Source of the DNA: Alistipes sp.
GTDB lineage: Bacteria > Bacteroidota > Bacteroidia > Bacteroidales > Rikenellaceae
Direction of reading: 5' to 3'
Assembly (NCBI GenBank): GCA_017560305.1
Contig: JAFYOF010000070.1
Span: forward strand, 1 to 25,837
Length of the DNA stretch: 25,837 nt
Positions 9,031 to 16,647 of this stretch are shown here, in pieces (the first letter of the stretch is position 1; every line of letters begins with the position of its first letter). The notes below the pieces were generated by a model. The model was given only the letters and a program-made list of their open reading frames with translations. It had not been told where the DNA came from and did no database searches. Both the position numbers and the translations under genes were made by a program.

Positions 9031-9038
9031 CAAATATA
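9031..9038 (-). promoter_or_regulatory. Likely -7 box for the M16 peptidase gene
   Basis: Minus-strand TATATTTG, exact TAnnTTTG match, 73 bases before the ATG at 8958. No well-spaced -33 box seen. Confidence 0.45.
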
Positions 9039-9168
9039 CACACTTTTATGCAAAATTATTCATCCCAAGGAAAAAACTGCTTCTCCCACATCATATTAGT
9101 CGCCATTGGTGCGCAAAAAGCTACAAGGAGTGGTGAAAATTTATGAATTATTATTTGATTATCTTCGG

Positions 9169-9350
9169 CAGGCGTAACGCCTGTTTTACATTTTCCTTAA
9201 TGAGGAATGAGTTTATCTAAAGTGGGTAGCGGGGGTGGCACAAAGTGCCATACCCACGAAGATACGCCTCGGCACGAGGCGTGTGAGGATTTCAGTTCAG
9301 CCTTTAGGCTGTATTTTCGGTGGCATAGTGACACTATGCCACCGAAAATA
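9169..9350. repeat. Hairpin-dense intergenic island with a 39-bp perfect palindrome
   Basis: No gene is supported here. In 182 bases there are successive inverted repeats: CAGGCGT-A-ACGCCTG (9169-9183); TTCCT/AGGAA (9193-9207); an outer stem GTGGGTA/TACCCAC (9222-9228, 9251-9257) enclosing TGGCAC-AAA-GTGCCA (9236-9250); ACGCCTCG-GCA-CGAGGCGT (9264-9282); CAGCC-TTTA-GGCTG (9298-9311); and a perfect palindrome with 19-bp arms around one central base (9312-9350). Such clusters resemble REP-like or hairpin-array intergenic elements. It ends just before the promoter of the next gene. Confidence 0.7.
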
Positions 9351-9366
9351 AACTCGCGACTAAATT

Positions 9367-9396
9367 TTTGATTTTATATGAATTTTATTATATTTG
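9367..9396 (+). promoter_or_regulatory. Promoter for the YccF/DUF1566-like gene
   Basis: TTTG (9367-9370), 18 bases, then TATATTTG (9389-9396), close to the Bacteroidota consensus TTTG-N19-21-TAnnTTTG. It predicts a start near 9403 and a leader of about 258 nt before the ATG at 9661. Confidence 0.55.
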
Positions 9397-9506
9397 TAAT
9401 TGGATTGCGGAATACGCATTCTTTTTGGTGGCATTTAGGCTATTGTTGTTGATAAGTAAAACGACCAAATTTATACTACAGGCAAGCAATAGGCACATTA
9501 AATGCT

Positions 9507-9651
9507 CACGCCATATGGCGTGGGTGTGCTTATGTCTGTATGGGTGCTTGGTCGTACCTTCTTATCAGTAAGCGTCATCCACGCTTCTTATTTTTATTTT
9601 AAGTTAAGCGGTTGTCATCATCAGCAGAAAGAAACTTCGTTTAACTTAAAA
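9507..9651 (+). promoter_or_regulatory. Structured 5' leader with competing stems, possible cis-regulatory RNA
   Basis: Three elements precede the ATG at 9661. (a) A 16-bp palindrome, CACGCCAT/ATGGCGTG (9507-9522). (b) A long stem: GCGTGGGTG (9518-9526) with CATCCACGC (9576-9584), extended by TGCTTA (9527-9532) with TAAGCG (9569-9574) and one bulged T, enclosing a small hairpin GGTGC/GTACC. (c) TTTTAAGTTAAGCG (9597-9610) with CGTTTAACTTAAAA (9638-9651), one G-U, ending 9 bases before the start codon. Elements (a) and (b) share bases 9518-9522 and cannot both form. I do not recognise a named RNA family. Confidence 0.5.
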
Positions 9652-9660
9652 TTATCTATT

Positions 9661-11217
9661 ATGAACAAAGGTTGTTTGAATGTCATATGGCATTTTCCGT
9701 TATTTGGATTCATCACAGCCCTAATTTATGGATTAGGAGGCGTAATCTGGTGTTGTACTATTGTTTTTTACCCTATTGGTTTGGGTTATTTCCAAGTTTC
9801 AAAGTATTTATTCAGTCCTTTTACGACTGCTTTGGTCTCAAAAGATGACCTCAGATTGATAAGCGACAATGTAGAGGAATCATTAGGCTACTCTAAAATT
9901 ATCGGCTTTTTATTTATCCCATTTGGAATTTTATCCGCATTGGGTGCTATCTTTCACATTGTATATTGTTGTGCCTCCCTCATAGGTATCCCTTGTGCAT
10001 ATGTATGGTTTAAGACATTACCATCATTATTCAATCCTACAAATAAGATATGTGTTCCGATTGAGGTAGCAAATGAGATTGAAAGAGTAAAGAGCGGGGA
10101 TAAACTTGCTTCATACACTGGCAACAGTTCTTATAAGCAAACAATCCCTACGACATCTACCATTGCGGCATCTGCAAGCACTTCAACACCTATTGCAGTT
10201 TCATCAGGCAACCCTCTTTTGGATGAAGTAAGAGGTTATAGCGATGAGAGATTGAATGAAATTAGCCAAAATGCCGTAATGTACAATTCTTCGCTTGTAG
10301 AATTGTGCTCAAAAGAGATTGCAATTAGACAAGCAAGCGCAGAATTTATGGCAAAAGTCGAGGAGTTTAGTGATGAAAAACTCAAAGATATTCTTGCCAA
10401 TACAACTCTTTACTCTGAAGAAATTATTTATTGTTGTAGAAAAGAATACAACAACCGACTTCAAGTTTTACAGGAGAAGAAGAGACAAGAAGAATTAATC
10501 CAACAAGAAAAAAGAGAGGCTGAATGGAAAAAGCAGCAACCGTATGTTATTGGTGCTGTGATTGTCGCCATTATTTTAATCTCGTTCTTGATATACAACA
10601 ATCACCAGCAAGAGCAAAAGCGCATTGCTCAAGAGAAAGCAAGAATAGAAGCGCAAAGGGAGGCCGAGGAACAAGAAGCGAGAGAACGCATTTTGGCTCA
10701 AGAACGCAAAAAAGCACAAGAGGAAGCTGCTAAACAAAAAGCGGCAGAGAATGCACGAATTGCTGCGGAGAAAAAGAAAGAAGCAGAACGCATTGCTGCT
10801 GAAAAAGCAAGAATTGAGAAAGAAAGAATATTAAAAGACGCCCCTTATAGAAGAGAGGTTGGCGCATATTTGGTAGGCGAAATACACGCCGATAGAGGAA
10901 TTGTCATTTGGGTTGACGACACCTACAAACACGGTATAACCTGTCTAAAGAAGGAACGAGGTGGTTCAAGAAACGAAATAATCGAATGGTGCGAATCATT
11001 GGGTAATGGATGGAGAGTCATCGGACCATATGAAGCCAACATTATTTATAAGAATAAGGCATTATGTAAAGAGTTCAAGTTCTTAGAAAGTTATATCTGG
11101 CACTATAAGAGTGCAGAATCATATTATTACACACATATATACTACGAAGGACGAGATAGATTTGGAAGTAGCGACCCGAGTGGTAGAGCGAGTGGATATG
11201 CAGTAAAAGAATTCTAA
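9661..11217 (+). CDS. Membrane protein: tandem YccF, repeat module, coiled coil, DUF1566-like C-terminus
   Basis: Function unknown. Start at MNKGCLNVIWHFPLFG (9661); the open frame continues up to 9502 but that part is the structured leader. Domains in the 518-residue product: two YccF (DUF307)-like membrane units, about 5-60 (ending 'YLFSPF') and 79-127 ('SLIGIPCAYVWFK...LFNP'); a Ser/Thr-rich linker; two copies of a ~42-residue module (about 187-225 and 228-266) with 'hSDE+L.-I..N...Y......C.KE...R'; a third membrane segment (~295-313, YVIGAVIVAIILISFLIYN); a Glu/Lys/Ala/Arg coiled coil (~314-395); and a C-terminal domain (~396-518) with 'GIVIWVDDTYKHG' and 'LGNGWRVIGPYEANIIY', resembling DUF1566/Fibrobacter-type surface domains. 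Base composition is far more AT-rich than the neighbours, which suggests acquisition by transfer. It stands alone between a hairpin island and prfC. Confidence 0.8.
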   Translation: MNKGCLNVIWHFPLFGFITALIYGLGGVIWCCTIVFYPIGLGYFQVSKYLFSPFTTALVSKDDLRLISDNVEESLGYSKIIGFLFIPFGILSALGAIFHIVYCCASLIGIPCAYVWFKTLPSLFNPTNKICVPIEVANEIERVKSGDKLASYTGNSSYKQTIPTTSTIAASASTSTPIAVSSGNPLLDEVRGYSDERLNEISQNAVMYNSSLVELCSKEIAIRQASAEFMAKVEEFSDEKLKDILANTTLYSEEIIYCCRKEYNNRLQVLQEKKRQEELIQQEKREAEWKKQQPYVIGAVIVAIILISFLIYNNHQQEQKRIAQEKARIEAQREAEEQEARERILAQERKKAQEEAAKQKAAENARIAAEKKKEAERIAAEKARIEKERILKDAPYRREVGAYLVGEIHADRGIVIWVDDTYKHGITCLKKERGGSRNEIIEWCESLGNGWRVIGPYEANIIYKNKALCKEFKFLESYIWHYKSAESYYYTHIYYEGRDRFGSSDPSGRASGYAVKEF

Positions 11218-11258
11218 AATAAAGAAACCCTCAAATTTAATTTGAGGGTTTCTTTATT
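11218..11258. terminator. Two-way terminator between the YccF gene and prfC
   Basis: AAAGAAACCCTCAAAT (11221-11236) pairs perfectly with ATTTGAGGGTTTCTTT (11240-11255), extended by three A-T pairs outside; it starts right after the stop at 11217 and ends 13 bases before the prfC stop. T-rich arms on either strand allow use in both directions. Confidence 0.85.
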
Positions 11259-11270
11259 ATTTTTCTACCA

Positions 11271-12854
11271 CTAAAACTCTGAAGTGAAGTAGAAACGAAT
11301 ATCCTTAAAATTCTCCTGCGCGAGGGCAAGCGCATAACTTGTGTCGGCGAGGAATACATCGCGGCCGTGCTTGTCGACTGCCATATTCGAGTGCTTGCGA
11401 CGCTTGAAGTCGGCGAGCTGCTCGGCATTGTCGCTCTCAATCCAGCAAGCCTTGTGGATGGAGATAGGCTCCCAGCGACACTTCGCACCATACTCGTGCT
11501 CAAGACGATACTGGATAACCTCAAACTGCAACTGACCCACTGTACCGATAATCTTACGGCCGTTAAGGTTGGATGTGAACAACTGCGCCACACCCTCATC
11601 CATCAACTGGTCAACGCCCTTTGCCAACTGCTTGAACTTCATTGGGTCGGCATTCTCGATGTAGCGGAACAACTCTGGCGAGAATGATGGGATACCCGTA
11701 AACTTGAGTTTCTCACCCTCGGTGAAGGTGTCGCCAATCTTGAATGTACCCGTATCGTGCAAGCCGACGATATCACCCGGGTAGGCGAAATCGATGACCG
11801 ACTTCTTCTCCGCCATAAAGGCCGTAGGAGATGAGAACTTGAGCTGCTTGCCGCTGCGGACATGGAGGTAGTTCTTGTTACGCTCGAATGTACCCGAACA
11901 TATCTTCATAAAGGCGATACGGTCGCGGTGGTTAGGGTCCATATTGGCGTGAATCTTAAAGACAAAACCCGACATCTTCGCCTCCGAAGGCTCTACATTG
12001 CGAGTCTCGGTGGTAGATGGGCGTGGTGATGGCGCGATGCGGATAAAGCACTCCAGAAGCTCACGCACACCGAAGTTATTCACAGCCGAGCCGAAGAATA
12101 CTGGTGCCAACTTACCCTCGAGGTACGCCTCGCGGTCGAAGTCATCGTAGACAGCCTCCACCAAGTCGAGATTCTCGCGCAACTGGTCGGCATACTGCTT
12201 GGTAATGTAGCCATCGAGTTCGGGCGATGAGATGTCGCTGAAATCAACGGTAGAAGCATCGGCAGTCTGTCGCTCGTCGCTGGTGAAGAGCGAGAGGTTC
12301 TTCTCGTAGATGTTGTAAACACCCTTGAATGTGTCGCCGCTTGAGATTGGGAATGCCAATGGGCGCACGCGAATCTGCAACTCGCGCTCAACCTCGTCGA
12401 GCAGGTCGAATGGGTCCTTGCAGGGGCGGTCCAGCTTGTTGATGAAGACCATCACAGGCGTGTTGCGCATACGGCAGACATTCATCAGCTTGCGGGTCTG
12501 CGCCTCAACACCCTTCGCACCGTCAATCACGATGATTACCGAGTCAACGGCTGTGAGTGTGCGGTAGGTATCCTCGGCGAAGTCCTCGTGACCTGGGGTA
12601 TCGAGGATGTTGATCTTCACATCCTTGTAGTTGAAACCCATCACGGATGTCGCCACCGAGATACCACGCTGACGCTCAATCTCCATAAAATCGGATGTCG
12701 CACCCTTCTTTATCTTATTACTCTTCACAGCACCCGCCACATGGATAGCACCACCGAACAAAAGCAACTTCTCGGTGAGCGTAGTCTTACCCGCATCAGG
12801 GTGTGCGATTACGGCAAATGTTCTTCGTTTTGTAATTTCGTCAATTAACGCCAT
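11271..12854 (-). CDS. prfC: Peptide chain release factor 3 (RF3)
   Basis: Translational GTPase that removes RF1/RF2 from the ribosome after termination. 527 residues, matching the family (~529 in E. coli). GTPase motifs: G1 AHPDAGKTT (17-25), the switch I region with '[22 protein letters not shown]' (typical of RF3, where EF-G differs), G3 DTPGHEDF and G4 NKLDRP. Domain II and the C-terminal RF3 domain follow (e.g. [18 protein letters not shown]). The ATG at 12854 is 25 bases downstream of a -7 box. It is a single-gene unit. Codon use is like the core genes around it. Confidence 0.96.
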   Translation of the reverse strand: MALIDEITKRRTFAVIAHPDAGKTTLTEKLLLFGGAIHVAGAVKSNKIKKGATSDFMEIERQRGISVATSVMGFNYKDVKINILDTPGHEDFAEDTYRTLTAVDSVIIVIDGAKGVEAQTRKLMNVCRMRNTPVMVFINKLDRPCKDPFDLLDEVERELQIRVRPLAFPISSGDTFKGVYNIYEKNLSLFTSDERQTADASTVDFSDISSPELDGYITKQYADQLRENLDLVEAVYDDFDREAYLEGKLAPVFFGSAVNNFGVRELLECFIRIAPSPRPSTTETRNVEPSEAKMSGFVFKIHANMDPNHRDRIAFMKICSGTFERNKNYLHVRSGKQLKFSSPTAFMAEKKSVIDFAYPGDIVGLHDTGTFKIGDTFTEGEKLKFTGIPSFSPELFRYIENADPMKFKQLAKGVDQLMDEGVAQLFTSNLNGRKIIGTVGQLQFEVIQYRLEHEYGAKCRWEPISIHKACWIESDNAEQLADFKRRKHSNMAVDKHGRDVFLADTSYALALAQENFKDIRFYFTSEF

Positions 12855-12879
12855 ACTTTTTTCCTATTTATTTTGCCCG

Positions 12880-12887
12880 CAAAGATA
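12880..12887 (-). promoter_or_regulatory. Likely -7 box for prfC
   Basis: Minus-strand TATCTTTG matches TAnnTTTG, giving a leader of roughly 20 nt before the ATG at 12854. Confidence 0.5.
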
Positions 12888-12922
12888 CATATAAATAAAG
12901 TATAATTGCGTGTTACGCGTGG

Positions 12923-14689
12923 TTATTTTACCACTTTCACTCCCTTTGGCGCCTTAATCTTTGATATTATCTTGCCATCGGATGCCTTGCGGTGGGCGAT
13001 TTCAATCTCGCCATAAGGTGTTGGGAAGCGTCCCTCAACCCATTCGAGGTTACCCAAGTGAGGCGTGATGCGCACCTTTTTGCAGCCTGACTCAAGAATC
13101 TCGACACCCAGAATATGCTGGCTCAACCACGCCGTAGGACCTGATGCCCAGCCGTGGCAGAAGCTGTGGCGGTAGCCCACATAGCAGTATGCACCCTTGT
13201 CGCGGTGGACATCCACCTTACCCTCGGGTACGAGTTCGTCGATGCGGGCGGCATTCTCCATCCAGTCGATGTCAAAGTCCTCCCAGAACGATGTTGCGCC
13301 GAGGTCGAGCATAGCGCCCCAGTAGTTGCGAATCATCTCCATCGCACCCTCGTAGTTTCCTGCCGCAGCCATCGCCTGAAGCATATAGTAGCCGTAGAAT
13401 GTCGAGAAGCCGCGCACACCCTCCTGCGTAAGTATCTCATCGTTAGCCTTTTGAGCATCCATCAAGCCCGCAATGGTGAGCAGAGCCGCACCCTGCTTGT
13501 TTCCGGGCGCTGCCACCGCCTTGCCCGAACCCAGATAGGTCTTGCTGACGATTGGCGCTGCCGCCTTCATCTTCTCATACATCTGCTGACACTCCTTGGC
13601 CAGAGCATCCTCGCCCAAAATATTGCAGAGCTCGCTACCCGACTGCATCGCGATGAGCATCAGCGACTGCAAACCCGCGTGGATAGCCTCGGGATGGGCA
13701 TTTGATGGCCAGTCGAGGAAACGGCTGTCAAGCTGCTCCACGCCTCGCTCATCCACCTTCGTGAAGAGCAACTTGAGCAGGTCAACGAGGTACTCCTTCT
13801 GCTGCTTGAGATACTCCAAATCGCCGTGGTGGTAGTACCAGTCGCGCTGGATGATTATCCACCATATAGAGTATGAACTGATGCCATTCATCCAGCCAGG
13901 CAGCTTCGTTGTCGCCTTCACCAAGTCAAGACTGCGAGGCACAACCTCGTTATTTCCAAACACATAGCTCACGGTCATCACCTCGGGATGAAGGTCACCC
14001 ATCCACACCAATCGGTCGCGCTTGATGCCATCCCACAGATACTCCTGCATATTAAGATGAACGGTATAAGCGCCCGTTTGCCAAATCTTATTGAGGCGCT
14101 CGTCGCTTGAGCGGAATGCGCCGAGGTATGGAATATCACGCATATAGGAGATTGCGCGCACCTCCTTCAGATGGAGTTCGCGGTCATCATCCAGCACATC
14201 GATACGGGCAAAGCGGAAGCCCGAGTTACCCACCTCGCGCAGACCCAGCCAAGGCATAGTAAGCTCAAAGTCACGCACGGCGTGGTCGTTGGTAGCGCCG
14301 TTCTCCTTCGTGATGTCACACATAGCCTCGCTCGCCGACTCGCCGAAGCGGATACGCACACGCACGGGCGTATGGTCGCCAGGCATACCTGTGACAATCT
14401 GCAATGCGCCGTGCAACTCACGACCGAAGTCAAGCAGGATAGCGGGATGCTTCTCCTTGGTGCTGCGCATAACGCAGATGTGCGAGTTGGTAAGGTCGGC
14501 CTGACCCACACCCTCACGCAGGAGATATTCGGGATGCGTAATCTGCTCCTCCGCACCCATCCACACGATGCGCTTTGGCGTGATGTACTCCCTCACGCGA
14601 GGGTCGCGCTGCTGCGCCGCCACCATCTGGACACTCACCACCGCCAGCGAGAGAAGGATAATTCGGAATAAGTTCTTCATATTTAGCAT
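12923..14689 (-). CDS. Secreted alpha-L-rhamnosidase-clan (GH78-like) protein
   Basis: Predicted exported (alpha/alpha)6-barrel glycosidase; annotators usually call this type alpha-L-rhamnosidase. Signal peptide (MKNLFRIILLSLAVVSVQMVAAQ; a second in-frame ATG at 14680 is an equally good start). Residues ~30-190 form a beta-rich N-terminal domain, ~195-500 the six-hairpin barrel, and ~505-588 the C-terminal beta domain. The GH78 acidic motif D-C-P-x-R-E-R-x-x-W-x-G-D appears here as DGIKRDRLVWMGD (Asp220 to Asp232), with Asp225 where GH78 has the catalytic Glu; the second catalytic region is FWEDFD with Glu470. At 588 residues it lacks the extra N-terminal beta domains of the 892-residue GH78 protein at 19049-21727. 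Substrate uncertain. It is divergent to the sialidase gene. Confidence 0.8.
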   Translation of the reverse strand: MLNMKNLFRIILLSLAVVSVQMVAAQQRDPRVREYITPKRIVWMGAEEQITHPEYLLREGVGQADLTNSHICVMRSTKEKHPAILLDFGRELHGALQIVTGMPGDHTPVRVRIRFGESASEAMCDITKENGATNDHAVRDFELTMPWLGLREVGNSGFRFARIDVLDDDRELHLKEVRAISYMRDIPYLGAFRSSDERLNKIWQTGAYTVHLNMQEYLWDGIKRDRLVWMGDLHPEVMTVSYVFGNNEVVPRSLDLVKATTKLPGWMNGISSYSIWWIIIQRDWYYHHGDLEYLKQQKEYLVDLLKLLFTKVDERGVEQLDSRFLDWPSNAHPEAIHAGLQSLMLIAMQSGSELCNILGEDALAKECQQMYEKMKAAAPIVSKTYLGSGKAVAAPGNKQGAALLTIAGLMDAQKANDEILTQEGVRGFSTFYGYYMLQAMAAAGNYEGAMEMIRNYWGAMLDLGATSFWEDFDIDWMENAARIDELVPEGKVDVHRDKGAYCYVGYRHSFCHGWASGPTAWLSQHILGVEILESGCKKVRITPHLGNLEWVEGRFPTPYGEIEIAHRKASDGKIISKIKAPKGVKVVK

Positions 14690-14706
14690 AGTTTTGGTTT
14701 CTCACC

Positions 14707-14714
14707 CAAAGTTA
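14707..14714 (-). promoter_or_regulatory. Likely -7 box for the GH78-like gene
   Basis: Minus-strand TAACTTTG, the same octamer as in front of the GH127 gene, 18 bases from the ATG at 14689 and 27 from the one at 14680. Confidence 0.45.
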
Positions 14715-14788
14715 ATAATTTTTCCTTTGGCGCGGGGGCTCGGCGGCGGGAAAATTTGCAAAAATTGAGTTTTTTCACTAACTTGCGA

Positions 14789-14796
14789 TAGGTTTT
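14789..14796 (+). promoter_or_regulatory. Possible -7 box for the sialidase gene
   Basis: TAGGTTTT matches 7 of 8 positions of TAnnTTTG; ATTG at 14764-14767 is a weak -33 box 21 bases upstream. It lies 16 bases before the sialidase ATG. Confidence 0.3.
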
Positions 14797-14811
14797 AAAC
14801 ATCCAACCACT

Positions 14812-16131
14812 ATGAAACACCTCACCCGAAACCTCCTCGCCACGGCACTCAGCCTGCTTATGGCACTCTCCGCTTCGGCCCAACAGCGTTGCGACATCTT
14901 CTCAACGCCCACAACAACCGACATACCCTACCGCATTCCCGCCATCGCCGCCCTGCCAGATGGGCGACTGATCTGCGTTGCCGACTACCGCTACTCGCGC
15001 CAGGACATCGGCGTCAAGAAGGGCGGACGCATAGACCTTCACCTGCGCATCAGCGAGGACAACGGCCGCTCGTGGGGCGAGCCATTCCCCCTGGTCGAGG
15101 GCAAGGGCGCGGAGTCTGCAGACTTTATGAATGTTGGCTACGGCGACCCCTGCATAGTGGCCGACCGTGGGGGTAAGCGCGTGCTGGTGATGAGTTGTGC
15201 GGGCGATGTGGCATATATGCGTGGTCAGCGCGACCTGCATCAGTGCATCGCGCGTTTCTATAGCGAGGATGGCGGCAGAAGCTGGAGCTCGCCGACCGAC
15301 ATAGCCGAGCCGATATACTCGCTCTTCGACAATGGCAAGTACGGACCTGCACGCTCGATGTTCATCGCTTCGGGCAGAGTGGTGCAGAGCCGATATGTGA
15401 AGGCTGGCTGTTACTACCGCCTCTACTGCGCCGTGTTGCAGACCGTTGCCAATGGCGAGTGGATGAACTTTGTGCTCTACTCCGACGACTTCGGCTCATC
15501 GTGGAGCGTGCTGGGTGGCGTGGACAATGCGCCCATCCTCAAGGGTGCTGACGAGGCGAAGGTCGAGGAGCTGCCCAACGGCAACCTGCTCATCAGTTCG
15601 CGCACCAACAATGAGGGTCGCAACTTCAACATCTTCACCTTCTCCAACCTCAAGCGTGCCGAGGGTCAATGGGGCGAGATGGCGCACTCAAGCAAGCATA
15701 ACGGCGGCGTACACTCCGACCGCAACGCCTGCAACGGCGAGTTGATGGTGCTGCCCGTAGTGCGCCGCAGCGACAACCGCGAGATGTATCTGCTGCTGCA
15801 ATCGTTGCCGCTGGGTCCATATCGTGCGCGCGTGGGCATATATTATAAGGCGCTGGAGTCTGCAGACGACATCTCATCACCCGAGCGCATCGCCCAAAAC
15901 TGGGAGGGAGTATTCAACGCATCGTCGCAGACCTCGGCATACTCCACTATGGCGTGGCAGTCGAACAACACACTGGGCTTCCTGCTTGAGGAGCGCGAAC
16001 TCTACACCAACGATGGCGGCGGTTACACGATTGTGTACGACAACTACACCATCGAGCAGATAACCGACAACAAATATTCTTTCCTTGCCAAGGAGGGCAA
16101 GAAACTGCGAAAAAGGTATGAAATTCGCTAA
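14812..16131 (+). CDS. Exo-alpha-sialidase, GH33
   Basis: Predicted secreted sialidase that removes terminal sialic acid from host glycoconjugates such as mucin. Signal peptide MKHLTRNLLATALSLLMALSASAQ. The six-bladed propeller is marked by the Arg-containing motif YRIP (40-43) and three Asp boxes: SEDNGRSW (81-88), SEDGGRSW (151-158) and SDDFGSSW (224-231). Asp65 in RQDIG fits the acid/base; Glu253 and Arg264 (LISSRTNNEGR) and Tyr377 (TSAYST) fit the Glu-Tyr nucleophile pair and the second Arg of the triad. At 439 residues it is a bare catalytic domain without carbohydrate-binding module. No nan catabolic genes or transporter lie nearby, so the released sialic acid would be handled by genes elsewhere or by other microbes. 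Confidence 0.9.
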   Translation: MKHLTRNLLATALSLLMALSASAQQRCDIFSTPTTTDIPYRIPAIAALPDGRLICVADYRYSRQDIGVKKGGRIDLHLRISEDNGRSWGEPFPLVEGKGAESADFMNVGYGDPCIVADRGGKRVLVMSCAGDVAYMRGQRDLHQCIARFYSEDGGRSWSSPTDIAEPIYSLFDNGKYGPARSMFIASGRVVQSRYVKAGCYYRLYCAVLQTVANGEWMNFVLYSDDFGSSWSVLGGVDNAPILKGADEAKVEELPNGNLLISSRTNNEGRNFNIFTFSNLKRAEGQWGEMAHSSKHNGGVHSDRNACNGELMVLPVVRRSDNREMYLLLQSLPLGPYRARVGIYYKALESADDISSPERIAQNWEGVFNASSQTSAYSTMAWQSNNTLGFLLEERELYTNDGGGYTIVYDNYTIEQITDNKYSFLAKEGKKLRKRYEIR

Positions 16132-16197
16132 AAAAGTCCCGCTTTTGGGGCAAAATGAGGTTTTTTTTAAGAAAAATTAAAAATTTTTGGCAAAAGT

Positions 16198-16228
16198 TTT
16201 GCAGAATAGAAAATAATGCCTACATTTG
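16198..16228 (+). promoter_or_regulatory. Promoter of the tRNA-Leu/tRNA-Lys unit
   Basis: TTTG (16198-16201), exactly 19 bases, then TACATTTG (16221-16228): a full match to the Bacteroidota promoter TTTG-N19-TAnnTTTG. Transcription would begin about 18 bases before tRNA-Leu. It is the cleanest promoter in the window and confirms that this consensus applies to the organism. Confidence 0.82.
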
Positions 16229-16252
16229 CACACCGTTTCGAAAGAAATTGGA

Positions 16253-16336
16253 GCCCAGATGGCGGAATCGGTAGACGCGCTGGTCTCAAACACCAGTAGG
16301 TTCACCCCTGTGCCGGTTCGACCCCGGCTCTGGGTA
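16253..16336 (+). tRNA. tRNA-Leu (anticodon CAA)
   Basis: Cloverleaf: acceptor GCCCAGA (16253-16259) with TCTGGGT (16329-16335), anticodon stem CTGGT/ACCAG with loop CTCAAAC (anticodon CAA, reads UUG), long variable arm typical of class II tRNAs, T arm GCCGG-TTCGACC-CCGGC, discriminator A. CCA is not encoded. Confidence 0.95.
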
Positions 16337-16349
16337 CATAAAAAAAGTT

Positions 16350-16422
16350 GCCTCTTTAGCTCAGTTGGTAGAGCACGACACTCTTAATGTTGGGGTCCAG
16401 GGTTCGAGCCCCTGAGGGGGTA
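16350..16422 (+). tRNA. tRNA-Lys (anticodon CTT)
   Basis: Acceptor GCCTCTT (16350-16356) with AGGGGGT (16415-16421, three G-U pairs), anticodon stem CGACA/TGTTG with loop CTCTTAA (anticodon CTT, reads AAG), T arm CAGGG-TTCGAGC-CCCTG, discriminator A, no encoded CCA. It lies 13 bases after tRNA-Leu, so the two are co-transcribed. Its 3' end is duplicated at 16570-16589. Confidence 0.95.
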
Positions 16423-16432
16423 CAACAGAAAG

Positions 16433-16459
16433 TCCGATGGTTTTTCCATCGGATTTTTT
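16433..16459 (+). terminator. Intrinsic terminator after the tRNA pair
   Basis: TCCGATGG (16433-16440), loop TTTTT, CCATCGGA (16446-16453), then six T. Confidence 0.9.
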
Positions 16460-16497
16460 GTTTATATACATTCAGTAGGCGAGAACCCTGGCGAAGT

Positions 16498-16516
16498 CCC
16501 CCTTTACCAAAGGGGG
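16498..16516. repeat. REP-like hairpin CCCCCTTT-ACC-AAAGGGGG
   Basis: Perfect 8-bp stem with a 3-nt loop, followed by AGTTAGGGGGAA. I recall similar C/G-tract hairpins between genes in other Bacteroidota genomes, so it may belong to a dispersed family; that needs a genome search. Just upstream, 16479-16495 (GCGAGAACCCTGGCGAA) recurs with one mismatch at 16876-16892. Confidence 0.5.
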
Positions 16517-16569
16517 AGTTAGGGGGAATGTCAATATCGAGCACACGACTGCGCTTTGCAGTAGCGCAG

Positions 16570-16589
16570 TCGAGCCCCTGAGGGGGTAC
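16570..16589 (+). repeat. Exact 20-nt copy of the tRNA-Lys 3' end (att-like)
   Basis: Bases 16570-16589 (TCGAGCCCCTGAGGGGGTAC) equal 16404-16423, from the T loop through the acceptor and discriminator. The copies are 166 bases apart and each is followed by its own terminator. A repeat of a tRNA 3' end is the usual mark left by tRNA-integrating elements, but no integrase is present between the copies. A decayed duplicate tRNA is the alternative. Confidence 0.75.
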
Positions 16590-16591
16590 TG

Positions 16592-16622
16592 AAAAGGAAG
16601 AACGAATGTTCTTCCTTTTTTT
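16592..16622 (+). terminator. Second terminator, after the tRNA-Lys 3' copy
   Basis: AAAAGGAAGAAC (16592-16603), loop GAAT, GTTCTTCCTTTT (16608-16619), continuing into a T-run to 16622. Confidence 0.8.
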
Positions 16623-16647
16623 GTTTTTGCAAATAGGTTTGGTGGCG

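Noticed and set aside
9169..9350. CRISPR array
   Set aside because: The palindromes differ from each other, with no constant repeat and spacer pattern; no cas gene in the window.
9368..9571. 67-residue frame starting with TTG
   Set aside because: It begins inside the promoter and runs through the structured leader; no recognisable protein features beyond AT-rich hydrophobic codons.
9502..9660. Upstream extension of the YccF/DUF1566-like protein
   Set aside because: The added residues come from strongly paired leader sequence, and the YccF-type N-terminus MNKGCLNVIW begins at 9661.
4116..16131. Polysaccharide utilisation locus
   Set aside because: The glycosidases are scattered among housekeeping genes; no SusC/SusD pair, sensor or transporter is present.
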